Source: Geothrix campi (GTDB lineage Bacteria; Acidobacteriota; Holophagae; Holophagales; Holophagaceae). Taken from it: a stretch of DNA of 64,000 nucleotides. Location: assembly GCF_024609265.1 (NCBI RefSeq), contig NZ_JANHMP010000001.1, positions 248,001 through 312,000 on the forward strand, given 5' to 3'. The notes below the pieces were generated by a model, which ran no database searches, was not told the DNA's origin, and saw only the letters and a list, made by a program, of their open reading frames with translations. This document shows, piece by piece, positions 33,154 to 41,019 of the stretch; the first letter of the stretch is position 1; the number at the start of each line of letters is the position of its first letter. The translations under genes and the position numbers were made by a program.

Positions 33154-34785
33154 ATGATCTCGTTCTCGAACGTCAGCAAGCAGTACGGCAAGCAGGTCCT
33201 GTTCATCGAGGCGGATTTCCAGCTCAATCCCGGCGAGAAGGTTGGCCTGGTGGGCCCGAACGGGGCGGGGAAATCCACCCTGTTCCGCATGATCATGGGC
33301 GAGGAATCGCCGGATGAGGGCTCTGTCACCCTGCCGAAGAAGCTCACCCTCGGCTATTTCCGCCAGGAGGTGGACGAGATGGCGGGGCGGCCCGTGCTGG
33401 ACGAGGCTATCGCCGGGAGCGGCCGCCTCGGCGACCTGCACCACGAGCTGCTGGATCTGGAGCATGCCATGTCCGACCCGGACCGCGGGGACGAGCTGGA
33501 GGCCATCCTGGAGCGCTTCGGCCATGTCCAGGAGGAGTACCAGCACCTGGGCGGTTATGAACTGGAGGCCCGGGCCCGGGCCTGCCTGCATGGTCTGGGC
33601 TTCGAGGATGAGCAGATCGATGGCGATGTGGGTGCCCTCTCCGGCGGCTGGAAGATGCGTGTGTCCATGGCCAAGGTGCTGCTGGGCAACTTCGACGTCC
33701 TGCTCATGGACGAGCCCACCAACCACCTGGACATCGAGTCCATCCTCTGGCTGGAGAATTTCCTCAAGGCCGTCCCCGCGACCCTGCTGATGACCAGCCA
33801 CGACCGGGACTTCATGAACCGCATCGTCACCAAGGTGCTGGAGATCGATGGCGGCGACATTGTCACCTTTTCGGGCAACTACGATTTCTACGTGAAGGAA
33901 CGCGAGCAGCGGGAAGCCAACCAGGAAGCCGCCTACGCCCGCCAGCAGGCCAAGCTGGCCAAGGAGCAGCGCTTCATCGAACGGTTCTCCGCCCATGCCG
34001 CCAAGGCCGCCCAGGTGCAGAGCCGCGTGAAGGCCCTGGACAAGATCGAGCGCATCGAACCGCCCAGGAAGCGGCGTGTGGTGAAGTGGGACTTCCGCAT
34101 CCCGGGCCGGTCCGGCGACGACGTGGCCATGCTGGAGGGTGTCTGCAAGGCCTACGGTAGCCGCAGGCTCTACGACCAGTTCGCCTTCCACATCCGCCGC
34201 GGCGAACGGTGGTGCGTCATGGGCAAGAACGGCGCCGGCAAGTCCACCCTGCTGAAGATGATCTCCGGCGCCATCCAGCCGGATGCGGGGAACGTGAAGC
34301 TGGGTGCCAGTCTCAAGCTCGGCTACTTCTCCCAGCAGGCCCTGGATCTCCTGGACCCGGATCTGACCGTGATCGAGCAGATGCAGCAGGACTTCCCCAT
34401 GGAGGGCCTGGGCGTGCTGCGCAACCTCCTCGGCGCCTTCCAGTTCTCCGGCGACGACGTGGACAAGCGCATCCGCGCGCTCTCCGGCGGCGAGAAATCA
34501 CGGCTGGTGATGGCTCGCATGCTCTTCGATCCGCCCAACTTCCTGGTGCTGGATGAGCCCACCAACCACCTGGACCTGGCCACCAAGGAGATGCTCATCG
34601 AGGCCCTGAAGGACTTCGAGGGCACCATGCTCTTCGTGTCCCACGACCGCACCTTCCTGCGCGGCCTGGCCAACCGGGTGCTGGAGCTGGGCGGCGAGGA
34701 GCACGACGGCCCCCTAGCCTTCGGCGGCTCGTACCTCGAATACGTCGAGCGCATGGGCCGCGAGGCCCCGGGTGTGCACAACTAG
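33154..34785 (+). CDS. ABC-F family ATPase (EttA/Uup/YbiT-like)
   Basis: 543 residues. Two ABC domains without membrane segments. The first has GPNGAGKST, LSGGWKMRVSMAK, MDEPTNHLD; the second has GKNGAGKST, LSGGEKSRLVMARML, LDEPTNHLD. Between them is the charged P-site tRNA interaction linker (YVKEREQREANQEAAYARQQ), with an arm insert in domain one. ABC-F proteins act on the ribosome to relieve stalled states or, in some branches, antibiotic inhibition. This one most resembles the housekeeping YbiT-type group. The weak ribosome site contrasts with its long upstream leader (155 bases). Confidence 0.95.
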   Translation: MISFSNVSKQYGKQVLFIEADFQLNPGEKVGLVGPNGAGKSTLFRMIMGEESPDEGSVTLPKKLTLGYFRQEVDEMAGRPVLDEAIAGSGRLGDLHHELLDLEHAMSDPDRGDELEAILERFGHVQEEYQHLGGYELEARARACLHGLGFEDEQIDGDVGALSGGWKMRVSMAKVLLGNFDVLLMDEPTNHLDIESILWLENFLKAVPATLLMTSHDRDFMNRIVTKVLEIDGGDIVTFSGNYDFYVKEREQREANQEAAYARQQAKLAKEQRFIERFSAHAAKAAQVQSRVKALDKIERIEPPRKRRVVKWDFRIPGRSGDDVAMLEGVCKAYGSRRLYDQFAFHIRRGERWCVMGKNGAGKSTLLKMISGAIQPDAGNVKLGASLKLGYFSQQALDLLDPDLTVIEQMQQDFPMEGLGVLRNLLGAFQFSGDDVDKRIRALSGGEKSRLVMARMLFDPPNFLVLDEPTNHLDLATKEMLIEALKDFEGTMLFVSHDRTFLRGLANRVLELGGEEHDGPLAFGGSYLEYVERMGREAPGVHN

Positions 34786-35681
34786 GTTGGGCGCAGCGCC
34801 GGTGGCGGCTGGCACTCGAGGATGAGCCAGGCCCCGCTACGCGGATGCCTAAGCTCCAACCTCTGAGCATGCAGCAGATAACCTAGGTCACCGGGCACAG
34901 CGCAGGTTCCCGGCATCGGGATCCCACCTGGCCCATAGAGTGGGTCGCCCACCAGGGGGTGTCCCGTGTACGCCAGATGGATGCGGATCTGGTGGGGGCG
35001 GCCCGTGAAGATCTCCACCTCCAGCAGAGCGGCGTCTTCCCTCCGCTCCAGAACGGAGACCCGGCTCAGGGATGGACGTCCCCCGGGCGTGGCGGCATGG
35101 AGCGATCCCAGCGGCCCGTAAGGCACCTCTCCGATGGGTGCCGTGACCTCGAAGGCGTCCAGGGCCGGGCAGCCCTGGCACAAGGTGCGGTAGACCTTGC
35201 GGGTCTGCCGTTCCTGGAACACCGCCTGGAGAGGCTTCCGCGCGGCGGCCGTACGGGCGAACAGCACTAGCCCCGAGGTGCCCCGACCCAGGCGGTGCAT
35301 GGGGCTGGCTTCGGGGGCCCGATGCCGCACCAGGGCAAGGAGGGTGTGCTCCAGGAATTCCCCGCCTCCCGGGAGGGTGGGCAGGCCACTGGGCTTGGCC
35401 ACGGCCAGCAGATCCTCGTCTTCATACAGCACGGCCGTGGCGAGGGGGACCTCCGGCTCGATCCAGGGCGGGCGGGCCCAGGTGATCCACTGGCCCAGGC
35501 GCAGGGGCGCTTCAGGAGCGGCGGAAGCCTCGTCGAGGCGCACCTGGCCCTCCAGGATCCGGGCCCGCCACAAGTCCCGGCTGGCCAGGGGGTGCCGGGC
35601 GGCCAAGTGGGCCAGCAGGGTGCACCCGAACCCCTCGACCCCGACCTGTTCCCGGTGGACATAGCCCTGGTTGAATCCCAT
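34782..35681 (-). CDS. RluA-family pseudouridine synthase-like protein without the canonical Asp
   Basis: 299 residues. Short S4-like N-terminus (LAARHPLASRDLWRARILEGQVRLD), then LYEDEDLLAVAKPSGLPTLP, the active-site region MHRLGRGTSGLVLFA, RKVYRTLCQG, and TGRPHQIRIHLAYTGHPLVGDPLYG. All match RluA-type pseudouridine synthases. In canonical members the active-site motif is HRLDxxTSG with a catalytic Asp; here Gly132 occupies that place. Either this is a recognised HRLGRGTSG subgroup with an altered mechanism or it is a non-catalytic RNA binder. ATG 35681 chosen over GTG 35714. Confidence 0.85.
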   Translation of the reverse strand: MGFNQGYVHREQVGVEGFGCTLLAHLAARHPLASRDLWRARILEGQVRLDEASAAPEAPLRLGQWITWARPPWIEPEVPLATAVLYEDEDLLAVAKPSGLPTLPGGGEFLEHTLLALVRHRAPEASPMHRLGRGTSGLVLFARTAAARKPLQAVFQERQTRKVYRTLCQGCPALDAFEVTAPIGEVPYGPLGSLHAATPGGRPSLSRVSVLERREDAALLEVEIFTGRPHQIRIHLAYTGHPLVGDPLYGPGGIPMPGTCAVPGDLGYLLHAQRLELRHPRSGAWLILECQPPPALRPT

Positions 35682-35805
35682 GCGGTCGCCGCCCCTTCCG
35701 GATCCACCGGACACCCATTATCCCCGGAGTTCCCCCGGCTCCGGCCGTCAGGGGAAGCAGAGCGAATATTGACTAAATCAATCCGTTATTTTTCTGGCAC
35801 CACTC

Positions 35806-35825
35806 CTCAAGTTCCGGCACTTGAG
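35806..35825. promoter_or_regulatory. Inverted repeat, possible operator
   Basis: CTCAAGT-TCCGGC-ACTTGAG: perfect 7-bp arms with a 6-base spacer in the region between the divergent rluA-like and oxygenase-like genes. Size and spacing fit a dimeric repressor site. Confidence 0.4.
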
Positions 35826-35842
35826 AACCGAAGGGGTGGACA

Positions 35843-35929
35843 GGGAGCCCGTTACCGGGCTACATGGTAGATGTTCACACATACTCTCCCCGGGGGGGGG
35901 GAGTGGGGGGTCGCAAGGCCCCCCTTTTT
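35843..35929 (+). ncRNA. Structured leader or small RNA ending in a terminator
   Basis: Consecutive possible hairpins on the plus strand: AGCCCG-TTAC-CGGGCT (35846-35861), CTAC-ATG-GTAG (35860-35870), ATGT-TCAC-ACAT (35871-35882), then CTCCCC pairing with GGGGAG across a run of ten G (35886-35903), then the terminator stem. GGG at 35843-35845 can alternatively pair with CCC at 35888-35890. No plus-strand gene ends within 1.1 kb upstream, so this is either a short RNA or an attenuator for the oxygenase-like gene. Its promoter is not clear. Confidence 0.35.
35905..35929 (+). terminator. Intrinsic terminator upstream of the oxygenase-like gene
   Basis: GGGGGG-TCGCAAGG-CCCCCC followed by TTTTT, 46 bases before an ATG on the same strand. 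Confidence 0.65.
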
Positions 35930-35975
35930 CATGTCCAGGGTAGGCTGGAGGCTCCCCAACTCCGGAGTCCGACCC

Positions 35976-36656
35976 ATGCCCATGCCCCCGCCGCCCCAGC
36001 GGCTTCCTTCGCTTCCCTACCGGAAGCCCACCGAGGGACGGGACTACTGGATCGTTGACGGGATCCTGCCCGAGGCAGAGGTCGTGGCGGCGAGATTTAG
36101 GTCCCTGGAGGAATGGGAGTTGGGGTTTCCGCATACCAAGGAGACCTGGCCCGGCATGCGCGCGCGGAACGCGCTCCAACCTGCAGAACTGGCCCTCATC
36201 GAGGCCCGGGTGCGCGAACTGACTGGGGCGAAGCGGCTGTGGTCCGAGACCGCGCCTGATGGCGCCTACCTCAACCACAACGTGGTGCAGGTGGTGGGCG
36301 CCAACGAATCCGGCCCCCGCCCCCATACGGACTCCCGGAAGCTCTGCCGCTACGCCGCCGTGATCTACCTCACGCCACGGGCCCCCACGAACGCGGGCAC
36401 GACCTTCTACCGGCTGCGCTACCCCAACGGGACCCTCAGCGGAAATCTCTGCCCACCACCCCACACCAACCTGCGCGAAGCCCTGGGCGTCACAGGGCTA
36501 CCCCTCCAGGCCTGGCATCCGGATGTGTCCGTGCCCAATGTCTTCAACCGCCTGCTGCTCTACCGGGCAGACCTGGTGCACTCCGCCACCAGCTACTTCG
36601 GCCACGACCTCGCCACCAAGCGCATGACGGCGCTGTTCTTCTGGATGGCGGAGTAG
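35976..36656 (+). CDS. 2-oxoglutarate/Fe(II) oxygenase-like protein (DUF6445-like)
   Basis: 226 residues from an ATG ten bases after GGAG. A double-stranded beta-helix pattern is visible: NHNVVQVVGANESGPRPHTDSRKL with His117-x-Asp119, YAAVIYLTP strands, AGTTFYRLRYPNGT, and the distal RADLVHSATSYFG with His202, then Arg216 in TKRMTALFFW. HxD...H...R is the iron and 2-oxoglutarate binding set. The family is best described as DUF6445-like; substrate unknown. The Pro-rich start (MPMPPPPQRLPSLP) is unusual. It is preceded by a terminator-like structured leader. Confidence 0.75.
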   Translation: MPMPPPPQRLPSLPYRKPTEGRDYWIVDGILPEAEVVAARFRSLEEWELGFPHTKETWPGMRARNALQPAELALIEARVRELTGAKRLWSETAPDGAYLNHNVVQVVGANESGPRPHTDSRKLCRYAAVIYLTPRAPTNAGTTFYRLRYPNGTLSGNLCPPPHTNLREALGVTGLPLQAWHPDVSVPNVFNRLLLYRADLVHSATSYFGHDLATKRMTALFFWMAE

Positions 36657-36682
36657 CGGGCGGCAACCCCTGGCCCTTGGGA

Positions 36683-37468
36683 TCAGGCTTCCACTTCACC
36701 TTCCAGGTAGAAGACGCAGGCGCCTTCCAGTTCGACGCGATCCCGGACCAGGCGGCAGATGATCTCGCCGCCACGCCGCGAGGCCTGGTAGGCCCGGAAC
36801 TCAGTCTTGTTGAGACGATTGGCCCAATAGGGCGTCAGTGCGCAATGGGCGCCCCCGGTCACCGGGTCTTCCGGGATGCCCTTGGCGGGGGCGAAGTAGC
36901 GGCTCACGAAATCATGGGGGCCGTCCCCTGGCGCCGTCACGATCACGCCGCTGAGGTCCATCCGGGCGATGGCCACGATATCGGGGACTAGGTCACGCAC
37001 CGCCTGAGCGCTTTCCAGCAGCGCCAAGTAGTTGAAGGCGTCTGCAACGACCTCTACGGGGTCGACTCCCAGCGCTTCGGCCAACCCGGACGGTGTCGGA
37101 ATCGGCTTGGACAACCGGGCGGGAAGGTTCATGCGGTATCCCGAATCCGTCCGGTCCACCCCGAGAGGGCCACTCGCCGTGTGAAAGACCACCCGCCTGC
37201 GCCCGGGTTCCAGCCGCTCCATGACCACCGCCGAGCTGGCCAGCGTGGCGTGGCCGCACAACGGTACCTCGGTGGTGGGTGTGAACCAGCGCAAACGATA
37301 ATCGCCGCCATCGGGAACCAGGAAGGCCGTCTCAGCCAGGTTGTTCTCGGCCGCCATGGCCTGCATCAACGCGTCAGCCGGGAAGGCTTCCACCGGCATC
37401 ACTGCGGCGGGATTCCCCTTGAACCGGTGCGTGGTGAAGGCATCCACCTGGTATATCCGTGTACGCAT
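36683..37468 (-). CDS. PhzF family isomerase/epimerase
   Basis: 261 residues. QVDAFTTHRFKGNPAAVMPVE, NLAETAFLVPDGGDYRLRWFTPTTEVPLCGHATLA with the catalytic Glu in NLAETAF, and YFAPAKGIPEDPVTGGAHCALTPYWA are signatures of the PhzF/diaminopimelate-epimerase-like fold. Only one PhzF is known in detail (phenazine synthesis); most homologues have unknown substrates and no phenazine genes are near. GGAGG precedes ATG 37468. It lies downstream of ftcD on the same strand. Confidence 0.94.
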   Translation of the reverse strand: MRTRIYQVDAFTTHRFKGNPAAVMPVEAFPADALMQAMAAENNLAETAFLVPDGGDYRLRWFTPTTEVPLCGHATLASSAVVMERLEPGRRRVVFHTASGPLGVDRTDSGYRMNLPARLSKPIPTPSGLAEALGVDPVEVVADAFNYLALLESAQAVRDLVPDIVAIARMDLSGVIVTAPGDGPHDFVSRYFAPAKGIPEDPVTGGAHCALTPYWANRLNKTEFRAYQASRRGGEIICRLVRDRVELEGACVFYLEGEVEA

Positions 37469-37511
37469 GGGTGACGCCTCCGGATCAGAGTTTGCACTCA
37501 ACCAGACCAAC

Positions 37512-39359
37512 CTACTTCTTGGCCTTCTGGAGCCGATCGATCAGCTTCTGGTCCACGAAGGCCGTGACCTCGGCCAGCTTCTCTGTGGACCGTGCGAGCA
37601 GCTCCGCGCACTGGGCCTGCATGTCGGCCACATAGGCGGCGTCCGTGATGTCCTTGAGGTTGATCACGACGTTCCAGATGCCGCCGCGCACGCCGGCATG
37701 GGCCATCTGGGCGCCCACGGCTGCGTCTGTGATGGAGGCCACCTTGCCCAGGCGGGCGGCCTCTCCGGCCAGCTCCAGGGCCTCGAAGCTGGTCTTTGCG
37801 GTGTCCATGGGCACGTCGATGGCCACCTTGAGCCCGGCCTGCATGGCCTCGTGCCGGGCGGCCTTCTGCTCGGGCGTGGCGTCCGGCAGGCGGCGGGCGT
37901 CCATGAAGGCGTTGAAGGCGTTGGTGTCCGCGTCCACGGCCACCATGAGGCGGTCCTTGAGGCTCTGGGCCTTCTCGGCGAGGGCGATGAGCTTGGCGTC
38001 CTTCCCGGCGTCCGCTCCGCCCTGGGCCAGGTTGGCCACCATGCTCGCCAGGGCCGCACCCAGGCTGCCGGCCAGGGCCGCGATGGAGCCGCCTCCGGGC
38101 GCCGGGGTGTCGCGACTGACTTCGTCGGTGAAGGCATGGACCGGCATGGAGACCAGGGCCTTCGGATCGTAGGTGGGCAGGCCCAGCACCTTCTTTTCCA
38201 CCTCGAAGGGGGCCACATCGCCGAGGCCCATGGAGAAGACGGCGGTCTGGAGGATGTCCTGGACGGGCACGCCCGTGGACTTGCCCATGGCCTTCAGGTA
38301 GTGGCGGCCGGAGGCCAGCAGGCACTGGAAGGGCACCAGGCCCACGATCTCGCTGCCGGTAACTACCAGACCGCGCTCGGTGGCCAGCGAGCGGGCCTCC
38401 TCCAACACCGTGTGGGGGGCGGTCTGCTTGTAGTCGGTGAGGTTGATGCTGATCTGGGCCCGGCGGTAGGTGTCCACGTACCAGCCGATGGCCTTGCAGT
38501 GATCGTAGATGCCCCGGCGGCGGACCTTCTGGCCCACAGGGTTGGAGGGATCCACATCGTTCAGGCGCATGAGGGCCGGCAGGTCGTAGCCATGCAACGA
38601 GGCGCAGTGGTCCACGGTCTCCTGGAAGGTGGTGCCGGTGAAGTCGCAGTTGCCGCAGGGGAACGATCCTTCGGTGTAGTAGATCAGTTCGCCGGCCTGG
38701 TAGTAGGGCTTCACGCGTCCGCGGCGGGCCACGCGGCCCTTTTCGCGCAGCTCGAAGGCGATGTCCGTGGCGTGGGCCTTGTCGGCGCTGTTCAGCGTCA
38801 CGTTGTAGGCCACCAGGAACTCCCGGGCGCCGATGATGGTGGCGCCAGCACCAGGGTTGTAAGGGGCGGCGAAGTCCGGCGCCCACTGGGGATCCCGCAG
38901 CTTCTTCTCCAGGCCTTCGTACTCGCCCCGGCGCACCTCGGCCAGGTTGCGGCGCTCGGGCCGCGAGGCAGCGGCTTCGTAGAGGTAGACGGGGATGGCC
39001 AACTCCGCGGCCACGCGAGCACCCAGGCGGCGGGCCAGCTCGGCGCAGTCCTCCATGCTTACGCCTTCCACGGGCACGAAGGGGACCACATCCGTGGCAC
39101 CCATGCGGGGGTGGGCCCCATGGTGCTGGCGCATGTCGATGACCTTGGCGGCTTCGGCGATGCACGCAAAGGCGCCCGCCAGCACGGCCTCGGGCTCGCC
39201 GACGAAAGTGATCACCGTGCGGTTGGTATCCGCGCCTGGATCCACATCCAACACCTGCACCCCGGAAACGGCACTGATGGCATCCACCACCTGCTTGATC
39301 TTCGCGGCATCCCGACCTTCCGAGATGTTCGGCACGCACTCCACCAGCCTGCGGGACAT
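37512..39359 (-). CDS. ftcD: Bifunctional glutamate formimidoyltransferase / formimidoyl-THF cyclodeaminase
   Basis: 615 residues. N-terminal half: LVECVPNISEGRD, DPGADTNRTVITFVG, HHGAHPRMGATDVVPFVP, then YEAAASRPERRNLAEVRRGEYEGL and AYNVTLNS. C-terminal half: AFTDEVSRDTPAPGGGSIAALAGSLGAALASMV and VPMDTAKTSFEALELA, the cyclodeaminase domain. The first half transfers the formimino group of N-formiminoglutamate, from histidine breakdown, to THF; the second releases ammonia to give methenyl-THF. The two activities are fused as in vertebrate FTCD. GGAGGAATC precedes ATG 39359. Histidine-utilisation genes hutH/U/I are not in the window. Confidence 0.96.
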   Translation of the reverse strand: MSRRLVECVPNISEGRDAAKIKQVVDAISAVSGVQVLDVDPGADTNRTVITFVGEPEAVLAGAFACIAEAAKVIDMRQHHGAHPRMGATDVVPFVPVEGVSMEDCAELARRLGARVAAELAIPVYLYEAAASRPERRNLAEVRRGEYEGLEKKLRDPQWAPDFAAPYNPGAGATIIGAREFLVAYNVTLNSADKAHATDIAFELREKGRVARRGRVKPYYQAGELIYYTEGSFPCGNCDFTGTTFQETVDHCASLHGYDLPALMRLNDVDPSNPVGQKVRRRGIYDHCKAIGWYVDTYRRAQISINLTDYKQTAPHTVLEEARSLATERGLVVTGSEIVGLVPFQCLLASGRHYLKAMGKSTGVPVQDILQTAVFSMGLGDVAPFEVEKKVLGLPTYDPKALVSMPVHAFTDEVSRDTPAPGGGSIAALAGSLGAALASMVANLAQGGADAGKDAKLIALAEKAQSLKDRLMVAVDADTNAFNAFMDARRLPDATPEQKAARHEAMQAGLKVAIDVPMDTAKTSFEALELAGEAARLGKVASITDAAVGAQMAHAGVRGGIWNVVINLKDITDAAYVADMQAQCAELLARSTEKLAEVTAFVDQKLIDRLQKAKK

Positions 39360-39469
39360 GATTCCTCCGGAACGTCCAAGTCTAGCAGTGGCGCGCCTTT
39401 GATGCGGGGCGGACCGGTTTATTGACCCGGAGATATATAATCTGGGCAGATTTCCCACAAGGAGGAGCC

Positions 39470-40078
39470 ATGCCTTCGCTCTTGAAGTTCATGGGTGGTG
39501 TGGCGGCTGCCTGCCTGCTGGCCGGGGTTGGGTGTGCCTTCACCACCGAGACCATCCACATCGACTACCCGGCGCCCGTCTCGATCGAGAAGATCAAGGG
39601 AGCGGAAGCCATCCGGGTCAAGGTCGAAGTCAAGGACCTGCGGCCGAACACGACGCGGGAGGTGGCGAAGAAGATCAATGGCTTCGGGATGGAAACGGCC
39701 CCCATCTTCAATGACGAGGATGTCCAGCTGCTGGTGAAGCGTTCAGTCGAGACGGAGCTGCGGGCCAGGGGGTATGACCTCGAAGGCGGCAAGGTACCGC
39801 TCCAGATCGAGTTATTGACCTTCATCCACCGCTACAACTCCGGGTTCTTCTCCGGCGACAGCAAGGCGGAAGTGAGCTTCGTGGTGCGCGTCAAGGATGC
39901 GCAGGGGAAAGAGCTGTATACCGATACTTTGGTGGATGCCTTCCAGCATGCCGCCGGCGTGTTCGGGGGCGGCAACGTGAAACAGGCCTACGAGCAGGCT
40001 CTGCCGGGCGCCATCCGGAAGCTCATGGGCAAGGCGGAATTCCACGCGGCCCTCGCCAAGGCGGCGGAAGGCGCCTGA
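39470..40078 (+). CDS. YajG-like lipoprotein
   Basis: 202 residues. MPSLLKFMGGVAAACLLAGVGC is a lipoprotein leader with a slightly unusual box (AGVGC). Mature part: IHIDYPAP, VKVEVKDLRPNT, EVAKKINGFGMETAPIF, the segment DVQLLVKRSVETELRARGY and a long amphipathic C-terminal helix. This arrangement resembles YajG/DUF-type outer-membrane lipoproteins that show a VxVxDxR strand followed by a helix. Function unknown. GGAGGAG ribosome site; TATAAT at 39436-39441 is a perfect -10 with no clear -35. Confidence 0.78.
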   Translation: MPSLLKFMGGVAAACLLAGVGCAFTTETIHIDYPAPVSIEKIKGAEAIRVKVEVKDLRPNTTREVAKKINGFGMETAPIFNDEDVQLLVKRSVETELRARGYDLEGGKVPLQIELLTFIHRYNSGFFSGDSKAEVSFVVRVKDAQGKELYTDTLVDAFQHAAGVFGGGNVKQAYEQALPGAIRKLMGKAEFHAALAKAAEGA

Positions 40079-40085
40079 ACTCACG

Positions 40086-40997
40086 TCAGTCCTTCGCGGT
40101 CTCGTTCTTCACGCCGCTCACCACATGGCCGGTCGGCCCCACCTTGGCGGCGGTGTCGCAGTAGCCCGTCTGGTCGTCGAAGAAGAAGTCCGGCTCGAAC
40201 TCGCGGAGGAAGTCGGCCTTCTCCAGGCCCCCCAGGAACATGGCCTCGTCCACCTGGATGTTCCAGGCCATGAGCGTGCGGATGGCCCGCTCGTGGGCCG
40301 GGGCGCTACGGGCCGTGACGAGGGCGGTGCGGATGCGCATGGGGGCGCCCGTGCCCATATCCTGGAGCGGTTGCAGGGCTTGGAGCAGAGGCTTGAAGGG
40401 CCCCGGGGGCAGGGGGACCGCGGCCCGTTCGATCTCATGGGCCTGGAAGGCGGCCAGGCCACCCTGGGCGTAGACGCGCTCCGCCTCATCGCTGAACAGG
40501 ACGGCGTCGCCGTCAAAGGCGATGCGGATCTCGTCCGGGTGGCGGTCCGCGGCCATGGCGCTGTCCGGGTACACCCGCGCCGCGGCGAATCCCGCGTTCA
40601 GGGCCGCGCGGACATCCTCTTCCTTGGCGGACAGGAACAGGTTCGCTCCCAGGGACGTGAGGTACGGATAGGGATTCCGGCCCCGGGTGAAGACGCCGCG
40701 CTCCAGCTGGAGATCGGATTCCTGCGCGCTGCGGAAGACCCGCAGGCCGCTCACGGGATCGTTGCGGGACAGGATCACCACGGCGACGCGGCCTTCGTCT
40801 CCCGAGTTGAAAGCCAGCAGTTTCTTCACCAGCGGATAGGCCACACCCGGCTTGGCGGGGACGTCCAGGCGTGCGAGCTGGAGCTCCATATAGGCCCGGT
40901 CGTCCGACTCCTCGAAGACCCGGTTCTCTTCTTCGAAGTCGAACAGGGCGCGGGAGGAGATGGCGACGACGAGCTTGCCTTCCAGGGATTTGGGCAT
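40086..40997 (-). CDS. 5'-nucleotidase (cytosolic type)
   Basis: 303 residues from ATG 40997. Segments LVVAISSRALFDFEEEN (N-terminal HAD-like strand with Asp), VVILSRNDPVSGLRVF, RIAFDGDAVLFSDEAERVYAQGGL with the DGD metal site, IRTALVTARSAPAHERAIRTLMAW and FFFDDQTGYC match the PF06189-type 5'-nucleotidase family. It dephosphorylates nucleoside monophosphates. Upstream ATG codons at 41012 and 41021 would overlap the divergent cysteine-desulfurase-like gene; the start is therefore uncertain by up to eight residues. Confidence 0.88.
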   Translation of the reverse strand: MPKSLEGKLVVAISSRALFDFEEENRVFEESDDRAYMELQLARLDVPAKPGVAYPLVKKLLAFNSGDEGRVAVVILSRNDPVSGLRVFRSAQESDLQLERGVFTRGRNPYPYLTSLGANLFLSAKEEDVRAALNAGFAAARVYPDSAMAADRHPDEIRIAFDGDAVLFSDEAERVYAQGGLAAFQAHEIERAAVPLPPGPFKPLLQALQPLQDMGTGAPMRIRTALVTARSAPAHERAIRTLMAWNIQVDEAMFLGGLEKADFLREFEPDFFFDDQTGYCDTAAKVGPTGHVVSGVKNETAKD

Positions 40998-41019
40998 GGG
41001 CCCAGGGTACATTGATGTC

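Noticed and set aside
35843-35929. Cyclic-di-GMP riboswitch upstream of the oxygenase-like gene
   Set aside because: The TCGCAAGGCC segment loosely recalls the GEMM GGACGCAAAGCC turn, but the partner helices and receptor are missing.
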